Shown: piece after piece, positions 27,282 through 35,419 of the stretch
How the letters are laid out: every line of letters begins with the position of its first letter
How positions within the stretch are numbered: position 1 is the stretch's first letter
Origin: Nguyenibacter vanlangensis
GTDB lineage: Bacteria > Pseudomonadota > Alphaproteobacteria > Acetobacterales > Acetobacteraceae
Direction of reading: 5' to 3'
Assembly: GCF_038719015.1 (NCBI RefSeq)
Contig: NZ_CP152276.1
Coordinates: forward strand, 2,213,501-2,277,500
DNA: 64,000 bases
Notes under the pieces: generated by a model
Seen by the model: the letters and a program-made list of their open reading frames with translations, nothing else
Databases searched by the model: none
What the model was told of the DNA's origin: nothing
Made by a program: the position numbers and the translations under genes

Positions 27282-28010
27282 ATGACGCACGGCCCGTGGG
27301 AGGAGGCGGATCGCGACATGGCCTGGATCTATCAGGATCGTGCGGAAGCCGGGCGGGACCTGGCCGAACGCCTGCGCCCCCTGGCGCGGCCCCGGCCGCT
27401 GGTGCTGGCGCTGCCGCGCGGCGGCGTGCCGGTGGGCGCGGAGATCGCCCGCGCGCTGGAGGCCGACCTGGACCTGCTGTTCGTGCGCAAGATCGGCGCC
27501 CCCGGCCAGGAGGAATACGGCATCGGCGCGGTGGTCGACGGCGTGCGCCCCCATGTGGTGGTCGACTGGCCGCGCGCCCGCGCGGCGGGGGCCGACGCGG
27601 CCTATGTCGATGCGATCGTGGCCGAGCAATTGCGCGAGATCGCGCGCCAGCGCCGGGAATATCTGCGCGGCCGTCCACCGCTGCCGGCCGGCGGACGGGT
27701 GGTGATCGTGGTGGATGACGGCATCGCCACCGGCGCCAGCATGAAGGCGGCGCTGGAGGCCGTGCGCCAGGGAACGCTGGGGGGCCGCCCCGCCCGCCTG
27801 GTCCTGGCCGTTCCCGTCGCCCCGCCCGACAGCCTGGCCGAGCTGACCCCGGAATGCGACCAGATCGTCTGCCCCCACCGGCCGGACCTGTTCATGGCCG
27901 TGGGCGCGCATTACCGCGTCTTCGACCAGGTGGACGACGATGCGGTGCGCGACGCGCTGGACCAGGCGGGCCGGCGGAATGCCGGCGCCGGGCGGGCCGG
28001 GCCCGCTTGA
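27282..28010 (+). CDS. Phosphoribosyltransferase-domain protein
   Basis: 242 residues from the ATG at 27282, preceded by GGGAG; a GTG at 27267 overlapping the upstream stop is an alternative. The PRPP-binding motif is VVIVVDDGIATGAS near residue 140, and ALPRGGVPVGAEIA and FVRKIGAPGQEEYGIGAV are conserved in this subfamily. The subfamily is usually found beside or fused to erythromycin-esterase-like or dienelactone-hydrolase domains, and its base substrate is unknown. It is cotranscribed with the preceding gene and converges on the peroxidase gene. Confidence 0.88.
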   Translation: MTHGPWEEADRDMAWIYQDRAEAGRDLAERLRPLARPRPLVLALPRGGVPVGAEIARALEADLDLLFVRKIGAPGQEEYGIGAVVDGVRPHVVVDWPRARAAGADAAYVDAIVAEQLREIARQRREYLRGRPPLPAGGRVVIVVDDGIATGASMKAALEAVRQGTLGGRPARLVLAVPVAPPDSLAELTPECDQIVCPHRPDLFMAVGAHYRVFDQVDDDAVRDALDQAGRRNAGAGRAGPA

Positions 28011-28028
28011 TCGGCTGGCCCGCCTGGA

Positions 28029-29483
28029 TCATCCCGCCGGGCGCAAGGGCGGCTCGGCCGGCACGTCCTTCAGGTCCATGCCCTGAAACTTGCCGGTCAA
28101 TGTGCGCAGGAACGCGGCGATATCCGCCACGTCCTGGTCGGAGAGAGAGCCGGCCGGCGTCTGATAGCGCGCCATGACGCGGATCGCCTGTTCCAGGGTC
28201 GCGGCACTTCCGTCATGGAAATAAGGCGGCGTCAGCGCGACGTTGCGCAGATTGGGCACCTTGAAGCGCTGCAGGTCGGCTCGGGACTGCGTCACCGCGA
28301 ACCGGCCCAGATCGGCCTGGGTCAGCGGCTTGTCGCGATCCTGGAAATAAGGTCCTTCCAGGCCCAGGATCTCGAACGCGTCGCCGCCCACCGCGACGCC
28401 GCTGTGGCAGCCCGAGCAGCCGATCTGCTTGAAGCGCGCATAGCCGCGCAATTCCTGCGCGCTGAGCGCCCGGCTGTCGCCTTTCAGATAGAGGTCGAAG
28501 CGGCTGTCCGGGGTGATCAGCGTCTTTTCATATTCGGCGATCGCGTTGGTGACGGTCTTCTCGGTCACCGCGTTCGGCCCGTACAGGCTTCCGAACGCCG
28601 TCGCGTATTCCGGCACGGCGGCGATGGTCGCCGCGACCGTGGCCCAGTCATGCGACCCCATCTCGACCGGATTGGTCACCGGGCCCGCCGCCTGCGCCGC
28701 CAGGTCGGCGGCCCGGCCGTTCCAGAACTGCGCCAGGTTGAACACGGCGTTATAGACGCTGGGCGTATTGATCGGCCCCTTCTGGCCGTTGATGCCGGTC
28801 GCGGTCACCATCCGGTCGACCCCGCCGGTATTCAAGCCATGGCAGCTTGCGCAGTTCAGCGTGCCGTCACCCGACAGCCGTTTGTCGAAGAAGAGCTGGC
28901 GGCCCAGTTCGGCCTTCTGCCAGTCCACCGGAACGGATTGGGGAATGGGCTGGATCACCTCGCCCGCGAATTGCGGCGCCACGCCGGGGGTGGCGTAATA
29001 GCGCCGGCGCTGGTCGGCGATCCAGGCCAGGATGTCCCGCCGCTGGCGCGCATCCAGATAGGCGTGCCAGTGCAGGGCCAGATAGGCCCAGGGCGGCATC
29101 CGGTTCTGGATGATGACCTCCTCGATGCGCGAGAGCTGCTCGACCGAGGGCGGCTTGCCCGCCTGGAATGCCGCGATCACCGGTCGGAACTGGAAATGGC
29201 GCTGACCCTGCGTCAGGTCGCGCGCCATGATCTGGTTGGCGAAAGGCAGGCTGAAATAGAAAGGCAGCTTCGTGCCGGCGACGTGACAGTAATCGCACCG
29301 TGCCTCCTGGAACGCGGCGAAGGCCTTCATCGACACCGGGTCGCGCAGCGAAAGGCTGCCCTGGGGGATCTGCGGCGCGCCCTGATGGTCGAAATGGTCC
29401 AGAAACGCGACCGTCGCGCCATAGGCGACCAGCCCCGCCGCCACCAGGCCGGCGACGATTTTTCCGAATGTGCCGCGTGCCAC
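28029..29483 (-). CDS. Tri-heme cytochrome c peroxidase (YhjA/QPO-like)
   Basis: 484 residues with an N-terminal membrane helix (GKIVAGLVAAGLVAYGATVAFL) and three heme-binding motifs: CDYCH (63-67), CASCH (211-215) and CSGCH (356-360). The two C-terminal hemes form the classical di-heme bacterial peroxidase, with the usual NTPSVYNA and PPYFHDGSAATLEQA segments. The extra N-terminal heme domain matches membrane-bound quinol peroxidases such as E. coli YhjA, which reduce hydrogen peroxide with electrons from the quinol pool. Anchored in the inner membrane, facing the periplasm. Single gene, divergent from the nucleotidyltransferase. Confidence 0.92.
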   Translation of the reverse strand: MARGTFGKIVAGLVAAGLVAYGATVAFLDHFDHQGAPQIPQGSLSLRDPVSMKAFAAFQEARCDYCHVAGTKLPFYFSLPFANQIMARDLTQGQRHFQFRPVIAAFQAGKPPSVEQLSRIEEVIIQNRMPPWAYLALHWHAYLDARQRRDILAWIADQRRRYYATPGVAPQFAGEVIQPIPQSVPVDWQKAELGRQLFFDKRLSGDGTLNCASCHGLNTGGVDRMVTATGINGQKGPINTPSVYNAVFNLAQFWNGRAADLAAQAAGPVTNPVEMGSHDWATVAATIAAVPEYATAFGSLYGPNAVTEKTVTNAIAEYEKTLITPDSRFDLYLKGDSRALSAQELRGYARFKQIGCSGCHSGVAVGGDAFEILGLEGPYFQDRDKPLTQADLGRFAVTQSRADLQRFKVPNLRNVALTPPYFHDGSAATLEQAIRVMARYQTPAGSLSDQDVADIAAFLRTLTGKFQGMDLKDVPAEPPLRPAG

Positions 29484-29668
29484 TCTTCAGCCCCCATTGT
29501 TTGTCCTGCCACAACGACAGCCGCGCGCAGGGGTTGCACCCGGCCTGCCGTCGCAGGCCACCCGCATGACCGAATCCCGGCAGGATTGATGAGACGGGTT
29601 GCGAAGAGCGATATACCCACCCATCGCACCCCGCGACAATCGGGAACGGTCCAACCGGCAGGGACTCG

Positions 29669-30262
29669 ATGGCTGACAATACCGTGACGGATGCCCAGCG
29701 GGCGCAATTGCGATCCATCGCCCTTGAGAGCCCTCTTTTGTCCTCGATTCTCGAGAGATGGGAACAAATTGTTCTTCCCGACGCCTGGCTTGTCGGGGGA
29801 GCGATTGCTCAAACGGTCTGGAATCGAACTTTCGGCTTTCCACCGACGTACGGCATAAATGACGTCGACATTGTCTATTTTGACGCGGACAATCTTTCCG
29901 AGGATGCGGAAGCCTTGCACTCGGCACGCATTCGCGCGGCATTCCCTGATTTGCCTGCTTGGATCGACGTAAAGAATCAGGCCAGGGTACATCATTGGTA
30001 CGAAGCGAAATTCGGATATTCCATCTCGCCTTACACATCGGCAGGCGAAGCCATCGCGACTTTCCCGACCACAGCGACGACTGTCGGCCTGCGTCCTGGA
30101 CGTACCGAGCTGGAACTGTGCGCCCCCTATGGACTTTCTGACTTGCTCGGTTCAGTCGTGCGACCCAATAAAAGACAAATCACACGCGAAATATATGAAA
30201 GAAAAGTCGAACGGTGGACTACGTCATGGATCGGACTTACGGTCATCGGGTGGAATGAATAA
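29669..30262 (+). CDS. Nucleotidyltransferase-like protein (DUF925/NTP_transf_6 type)
   Basis: 197 residues. The segment WLVGGAIAQTVWNRTFG followed by GINDVDIVYFD, with the paired aspartates of a nucleotidyltransferase metal site, fits the NTP_transf_6 family, as do the DLPAWIDVKNQARVHHWY and LELCAPYGLSDLL stretches. Members have no firmly known substrate. Its base composition is clearly less GC-rich than the neighbours and it uses A/T-ending codons (AGA, ATA, TCA), so it was probably acquired by transfer. No mobile gene is visible beside it. Confidence 0.8.
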   Translation: MADNTVTDAQRAQLRSIALESPLLSSILERWEQIVLPDAWLVGGAIAQTVWNRTFGFPPTYGINDVDIVYFDADNLSEDAEALHSARIRAAFPDLPAWIDVKNQARVHHWYEAKFGYSISPYTSAGEAIATFPTTATTVGLRPGRTELELCAPYGLSDLLGSVVRPNKRQITREIYERKVERWTTSWIGLTVIGWNE

Positions 30263-30458
30263 CGGCACCATCAACATGTTTTCCTGATATTCTCGCGTCT
30301 GTCCTGCCATCGGTCGCCGGGACGGAACGTGGGTCTCATGGGTCGTTCACGCCGTTATGAACGCGCAACGCAGTGCCGAAACCTTGCACCGCGACCCATC
30401 GTTACCACGTCCCACTGTCATTACCGGTCCGATCATCGGCAGGCCGAAGCCGTCTATT

Positions 30459-30490
30459 CACCCCACACTTGCATCACCCCGCACTTGCGT
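30459..30490. repeat. Two tandem 16-base repeats upstream of the CBS gene
   Basis: CACCCCACACTTGCAT (30459-30474) is followed directly by CACCCCGCACTTGCGT (30475-30490), 14 of 16 positions identical. The pair ends 36 bases before the CBS-domain ATG, where a promoter or operator would lie. The rest of the 264-base gap (30263-30526) shows nothing else that I can support. Confidence 0.45.
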
Positions 30491-30526
30491 CACCGATGAA
30501 GCGCTGAAGGATCGAGGAGACACCCC

Positions 30527-31003
30527 ATGACCATTCCCGTCCTGCATATCCTGAACAGCAAGGGCACGAGCGTCGTCACCGTTCGCCCCCAGGACAGCGT
30601 CACGGCGATCGCCAACCTGCTGACCCACCGCCGGATCGGCGCCGTGCCGGTGCTGGACGAGCAGGGCCGTATCGCGGGCCTGGTCTCGGAACGGTCGATC
30701 GTCGAGGCCATGGCCCATCGCGCGGACACGATCGACCGGCTGACCGCCGCCGACATCATGACCCGCGACGTTCCGACCGCCACGCGGTCCGAGGACATCG
30801 TGTCGGTGGCCCGCAAGATGACCGACCGCCACAGCCGCCACGTGCCGGTGCTGGACGATGCGGGCCGGCTGGTCGGTCTGGTCAGTATCGGCGACATCGT
30901 CAAACTACGGCTGGAGGAAGCGGAATCGCTGGCCCGGGAGATGCAGTCCTACGTCATGCAGGAGGGCCACGCCTCGGTCGCGCCGCACCCGTTCGCCTCG
31001 TGA
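30527..31003 (+). CDS. Tandem CBS-domain protein
   Basis: 158 residues made of two CBS domains (about 8-65 and 78-135), with VPVLDEQGRIAGLVSERSIV and VPVLDDAGRLVGLVSIGDIV as the paired repeats. Stand-alone CBS pairs bind adenine nucleotides and act as energy or redox sensors; no effector domain is present. GGAG lies about 10 bases upstream of the ATG. It is 67 bases ahead of the second RND operon on the same strand and could be cotranscribed with it, but no functional link is shown. Confidence 0.9.
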   Translation: MTIPVLHILNSKGTSVVTVRPQDSVTAIANLLTHRRIGAVPVLDEQGRIAGLVSERSIVEAMAHRADTIDRLTAADIMTRDVPTATRSEDIVSVARKMTDRHSRHVPVLDDAGRLVGLVSIGDIVKLRLEEAESLAREMQSYVMQEGHASVAPHPFAS

Positions 31004-31070
31004 CCGTTCGCCTGGTGACCGACTTCGTCTTCATCGCCGGGGCCGCGGCCCGGCCCCGGGAACAGGATAG

Positions 31071-34000
31071 ATGTGGATCGTCAGGATCGCGCTGAGCCGA
31101 CCCTATACCTTTATCGTGCTCGCGCTGCTGCTGGCCGTTCTGGGGCCGCTGGCGGTGCTGAGCATGGCGACCGACATCTTTCCCGCCATCGACATCCCGG
31201 TCATCAGCGTCATCTGGACCTATGGCGGCATGCCGCCCCAGGACATGAGCGGGCGGATCACCAGCGGTTTCGAACGCGCCTGCCTGGTCGCGGTGAACGA
31301 TATCGACCATATCGAATCGCAGTCCCTGACCGGCATGGCGATCGTGAAACTGTTCTTTCACCGCGGGGCCAATGTCGACCTGTCCATGAGCCAGGCGACC
31401 GCCGTGTCGCAGGCCTGGCTGAAGCAATTGCCGCCGGGGATCACGCCGCCCTTCATCCTGTCCTACAACGCGTCCAGCGTGCCGATCATCCAGCTTGCGC
31501 TGTCCAGCCCCACCATCACCGAGCAGGGGCTGTTCGACCTGGCCAATAATTTCGTGCGCACCCAGTTGGCCGGCGTGGCGGGCGCGTCGATCCCCTATCC
31601 TTATGGCGGGCGGCAGCGGCAGATCCAGATCGACCTGGACCAGGCCCGGATGCAGGAGCGCGGCGTCTCGGCCCAGGATATCGTCGACACGATCAACGCC
31701 CAGAACCTGATCATTCCCGCCGGCACCGAGAAGATCGGCGAATTCGAATACAATGTCCGGCTGAACGGCAGCCCGCTGACCGCGCAGGCGATGAACGACC
31801 TGCCGATCGCCGCGATCGGCGGCACGATCCTATTGCTGCACGACGTGGCGCATGTGCGCGACGGCTCGGCGCCGCAGACCAATATCGTGCGCGTCGACGG
31901 GCGGCATGCCAGCCTGATGACGATCCAGAAGACCGGCAACGCCTCGACGCTGGACATCATCAGCCAGATCAAGGGCCGCCTGCCGCAGGTGCGCGCCGCC
32001 TCGCCGCCCGCGCTGCGGATCGACCCGATCGGCGACCAGTCGGTCTTCGTCCGCGCCGCGATCGACGGCGTGGTGCGCGAGGCGCTGGTCGCCGCCACCC
32101 TGACCGGGCTGATGATCCTGCTGTTCCTGGGCAGTTGGCGCAGCACCCTGATCATCACGATCTCCATCCCGCTTTCGATCCTGTCCTCGCTGATCGCGCT
32201 CTATGCGCTGGGGCAGACGATCAACATCATGACCCTGGGCGGCCTGGCGCTGGCGGTCGGCATCCTGGTCGACGACGCCACGGTCGCGATCGAAAACATC
32301 AACGCCCATCTGGAAGCGGGCGCCGAGGTCGAACCCGCCATCCTGGCCGGGGCGCAGGAAATCGCGGTGCCGGCCTTCGTCGCCACGCTGTGCATCTGCA
32401 TCGTCTTCGCGCCGATGTTCTTCCTGGGCGGGGTGGCGCGCTTTCTGTTCGTGCCGCTGGCCGAGGCGATCTGTTTCGCCATGCTCGCCTCGTACCTGCT
32501 GTCGCGCACGCTGGTGCCGACCCTGGCGAAATACTGGCTGCGCCGGCATGCCGGACAGGACGGCGATGCCGCGCCGCGCAACCCGCTGGTCCGCCTGCAA
32601 CGGGCCTTCGAACGCGGCTTTACCGGCGCGCGCGATCGCTACCGCACGGCGCTGGAGGCCGCCATGGCGCGCCGCCGCGCCTTCGTGCCGCTGTTCCTGG
32701 GCGGGGTCGTGCTGTCGCTGCTGCTGCTTTTTCCCTGGCTGGGCCGCGATTTCTTCCCCTCGGTCGATAGCGGGCAGATCCGGCTGCATGTCCGCGCCCA
32801 TGCCGGGTTGCGCGTCGAGGAAACCGCCCGCCTGTGCGACCAGGTCGAAGACGCGGTCCGCACGGTCATCCCCGCCCGCGCGATCGCCAGCCTGGTCGAC
32901 AATATCGGCCTGCCGGTCAGCGGCATCAACATGACCTATAGCACCTCGGCCCCCACCACGGCCGCCGATGCCGATATCCTGATCACGCTGAAGGACGGGC
33001 ACGACCCCACGGCGGATTACGTGCGGCGGCTGCGCCTGCTGCTGCCGGCGCGCTTTCCGGGCGTCGGCTTCGCCTTTCTGCCCGCCGACATCGTGACCCA
33101 GATCCTGAATTTCGGCACGCCCGCGCCGATCGACGTCCAGGTCAGCGGCTTCAACCTGGCGGCCGACAACCGCTATGCCCAGGGGCTGCTGCGCGCCATC
33201 CGGCGCGTGCCCGGCATCGCCGACGCGCGCATCCAGCAAGATTACGACAATCCGGAATTCGACGTGCAGGTCGATCGCAGCCGCGCCCGCGATATCGGGC
33301 TGACCCAGCGCGACGTGGCCAATGCGCTGCTGGCCGCGCTGTCCGGCACCTTTCAGATCAATCCCAGCTTCTGGCTGGATCCGGGCAACGGCGTGTCCTA
33401 TCCGCTGGTGGCGCAGACCCCGCAATACCAACTGGATTCGCTGGATGCGCTGCGCAACATTCCGCTGACCGCCCTCTCGCCGGCTGCGCCGGGCGGCGCC
33501 CGGCAAAGCCCGCAACAGATTCTGGGCGCGGTCGGCACCATCACCCGCAATGTCGGCCCGTCGGTCGAGACCCACTACAACGTGGCCCCGACCGTCGATA
33601 TCTACGCCACCACCCAGGACCGCGACCTGGGCGCGGTAGCCGCCGACATCGACCGCATCGTCGCCCGTGCCCGCCCCGCTTTGCCCCGCGGGTCGCGCGT
33701 CGCCGTGCGCGGACAGGTCGAAACCATGACGGAGTCCTTCACCGCGCTGTTCGCCGGGCTGGGCTTCGCGACCCTGCTGGTCTATCTGCTGATCGTCGTC
33801 AATTTCCAGTCCTGGACCGACGCGTTCATCATCATCACCGCCCTGCCGGCCGCGCTGGCCGGCATCGTGTGGATGCTGTTCCTGACCCATACGCGGCTGA
33901 GCGTCCCTGCCCTGACCGGCGCGATCATGAGCATCGGCGTCGCAACCGCCAACAGCATCCTGGTGGTCAGCTTCGCGCGCGAGCAGATGCGCCAGGCCGG

Positions 34001-34274
34001 CGCCGACGCCCGCCGCGCCGCGACCGAAGCCGGATTCACCCGGTTCCGCCCCGTGCTGATGACCGCGCTGGCGATGATGATCGGCATGGTGCCGATGGCG
34101 CTGGGCCTGGGCGAAGGCGGCGAGCAGAATGCGCCGCTGGGCCGTGCGGTGATCGGCGGCCTGCTGTTCGCCACCGTGGCGACCCTGATCTTCGTGCCCG
34201 TGGTGTTCGCGCTGGTGCATGGCCGAGGCACCCCGCCCGGTACCCCGCCCGGCGCCCCGGCGGGTCGGGCATGA
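31071..34274 (+). CDS. RND efflux permease, second copy
   Basis: 1067 residues, clearly a paralogue of the permease at 15260-18448: both begin with RPYTF and a helix followed by DIFP/DVFP and WTYGGM. TM4 has VGILVDDATVAIENI near 398; TM10 has ATANSILVVSFARE without the relay lysine; TM11 keeps PVLMT. The cytoplasmic C-terminal tail is rich in Pro and Gly. The gene is first in a permease-adaptor-lipoprotein operon with 4-base overlaps, the same order as the first copy. Proton-driven exporter with unknown substrate. Confidence 0.9.
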   Translation: MWIVRIALSRPYTFIVLALLLAVLGPLAVLSMATDIFPAIDIPVISVIWTYGGMPPQDMSGRITSGFERACLVAVNDIDHIESQSLTGMAIVKLFFHRGANVDLSMSQATAVSQAWLKQLPPGITPPFILSYNASSVPIIQLALSSPTITEQGLFDLANNFVRTQLAGVAGASIPYPYGGRQRQIQIDLDQARMQERGVSAQDIVDTINAQNLIIPAGTEKIGEFEYNVRLNGSPLTAQAMNDLPIAAIGGTILLLHDVAHVRDGSAPQTNIVRVDGRHASLMTIQKTGNASTLDIISQIKGRLPQVRAASPPALRIDPIGDQSVFVRAAIDGVVREALVAATLTGLMILLFLGSWRSTLIITISIPLSILSSLIALYALGQTINIMTLGGLALAVGILVDDATVAIENINAHLEAGAEVEPAILAGAQEIAVPAFVATLCICIVFAPMFFLGGVARFLFVPLAEAICFAMLASYLLSRTLVPTLAKYWLRRHAGQDGDAAPRNPLVRLQRAFERGFTGARDRYRTALEAAMARRRAFVPLFLGGVVLSLLLLFPWLGRDFFPSVDSGQIRLHVRAHAGLRVEETARLCDQVEDAVRTVIPARAIASLVDNIGLPVSGINMTYSTSAPTTAADADILITLKDGHDPTADYVRRLRLLLPARFPGVGFAFLPADIVTQILNFGTPAPIDVQVSGFNLAADNRYAQGLLRAIRRVPGIADARIQQDYDNPEFDVQVDRSRARDIGLTQRDVANALLAALSGTFQINPSFWLDPGNGVSYPLVAQTPQYQLDSLDALRNIPLTALSPAAPGGARQSPQQILGAVGTITRNVGPSVETHYNVAPTVDIYATTQDRDLGAVAADIDRIVARARPALPRGSRVAVRGQVETMTESFTALFAGLGFATLLVYLLIVVNFQSWTDAFIIITALPAALAGIVWMLFLTHTRLSVPALTGAIMSIGVATANSILVVSFAREQMRQAGADARRAATEAGFTRFRPVLMTALAMMIGMVPMALGLGEGGEQNAPLGRAVIGGLLFATVATLIFVPVVFALVHGRGTPPGTPPGAPAGRA

Positions 34275-35419
34275 CCGCCCGCCCGGCCGCCCCCCGTGCG
34301 CGCCATGCGCGGCTGTGGCTGGCGCTGCTGCTTCTGCTGGCGGCCTGCGCCGCCCTGTGGGGAATCGTCTCGCGCATCCGCGCCGAACAGGCGCTGCGGC
34401 GCGCGACCGACGCGGCGGCCGAGCCCTTCGTCGCCGTGATGCGTGCGCAGGCCGGCCCGGGGTTCGAGGCGGTCAGCCTGCCCGGTACGCTGAGCGCCGC
34501 CTACGACACGCCGATCTATGCCCGCACCAGCGGCTATGTGAAGCGCTGGTATACCGATATCGGCACCCGCGTGACCGCGGGCCAGGTGCTGGCCGAGATC
34601 GAATCCCCCGAAATCGACCAGGAACTGCGCCAGGCCCAGGCCGACCTGATGACGGCGCGCGCCAGCGACATGCTCGCCCAGGCCACCGCGCGGCGGGTGC
34701 GCGCCCTGCTGCCGACGCGTTCGGTCTCAGCCCAGCAGAACGACCAGGCCGCCAGCGACGCCGCCGCCCGCGCCGCCGCCGTGGCGTCGAACCAGGCCAA
34801 TGTGCGGCGCCTGGAGCAATTGGTGCGGTTCGAAAAAGTGCTGGCGCCCTATGACGGCATCGTCACGGCGCGCGAAACCGACAATGGCAGCCTGATCGAC
34901 GCGGGCAGCGGCGGCGGGCCGGAACTGTTCCGGGTGGCGGACATCAGTTGGCTGCGCGTCTATGTCCAGGTGCCGCAGGCCTATGCCCCCGCGATCCGGC
35001 CCGGCCTGGCGGCCGAGCTGCGCCTGCCCGAATATCCGGGCCGCGTCTTCGCCGCCACCCTGACCCGCACGGCGAACGCGCTGCAACCGGGTCCGCGCAC
35101 CCTGCTGGCGCAGTTGCGCGCCGACAATCCCCGGGGCGAATTGCTGCCCGGCGGCTATGCCCAGGTGCGGCTGGTTCTGCCGGTCCCCGACCGGGGCGTG
35201 CGCATCCCGGCGAACGCCCTGCTGTTCCGGGCCGAGGGGCTGCGCGTCGCCACCCTGGCGCCCGACGGCCGGGCCCGGCTGCATGCGGTGACGATGGGCC
35301 GCGATTTCGGCACCAGCGTCGAGATCCTGACCGGCATCGCCCCCGGCGACCAGGTGGTGCTGAACCCGCCCGCCGCCCTGACCGACGGCCAGCCCGTGCG
35401 GACCGGCGCCCCGCAATGA
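34271..35419 (+). CDS. RND efflux periplasmic adaptor, second copy
   Basis: 382 residues from the ATG at 34271, which overlaps the permease stop (ATGA); the frame is open further upstream, but that part lies inside the permease gene. A membrane anchor (LWLALLLLLAACAALWGIV) precedes the lipoyl half-motif (ARTSGYVKRWYTDIGTRVTAGQ), an alpha-helical hairpin (about 115-170) and the second half (APYDGIVTARETDNGSLID). It is similar in length and motif to the first operon's adaptor. Next gene overlaps by 4 bases. Confidence 0.92.
   Translation: MTARPAAPRARHARLWLALLLLLAACAALWGIVSRIRAEQALRRATDAAAEPFVAVMRAQAGPGFEAVSLPGTLSAAYDTPIYARTSGYVKRWYTDIGTRVTAGQVLAEIESPEIDQELRQAQADLMTARASDMLAQATARRVRALLPTRSVSAQQNDQAASDAAARAAAVASNQANVRRLEQLVRFEKVLAPYDGIVTARETDNGSLIDAGSGGGPELFRVADISWLRVYVQVPQAYAPAIRPGLAAELRLPEYPGRVFAATLTRTANALQPGPRTLLAQLRADNPRGELLPGGYAQVRLVLPVPDRGVRIPANALLFRAEGLRVATLAPDGRARLHAVTMGRDFGTSVEILTGIAPGDQVVLNPPAALTDGQPVRTGAPQ

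Noticed and set aside
25843..27678. 611-codon minus-strand open frame
   Set aside because: Antisense to the esterase-like and phosphoribosyltransferase genes, which both have family motifs.
31830..34220. 796-codon minus-strand open frame
   Set aside because: Antisense to the second RND permease; no domain content.
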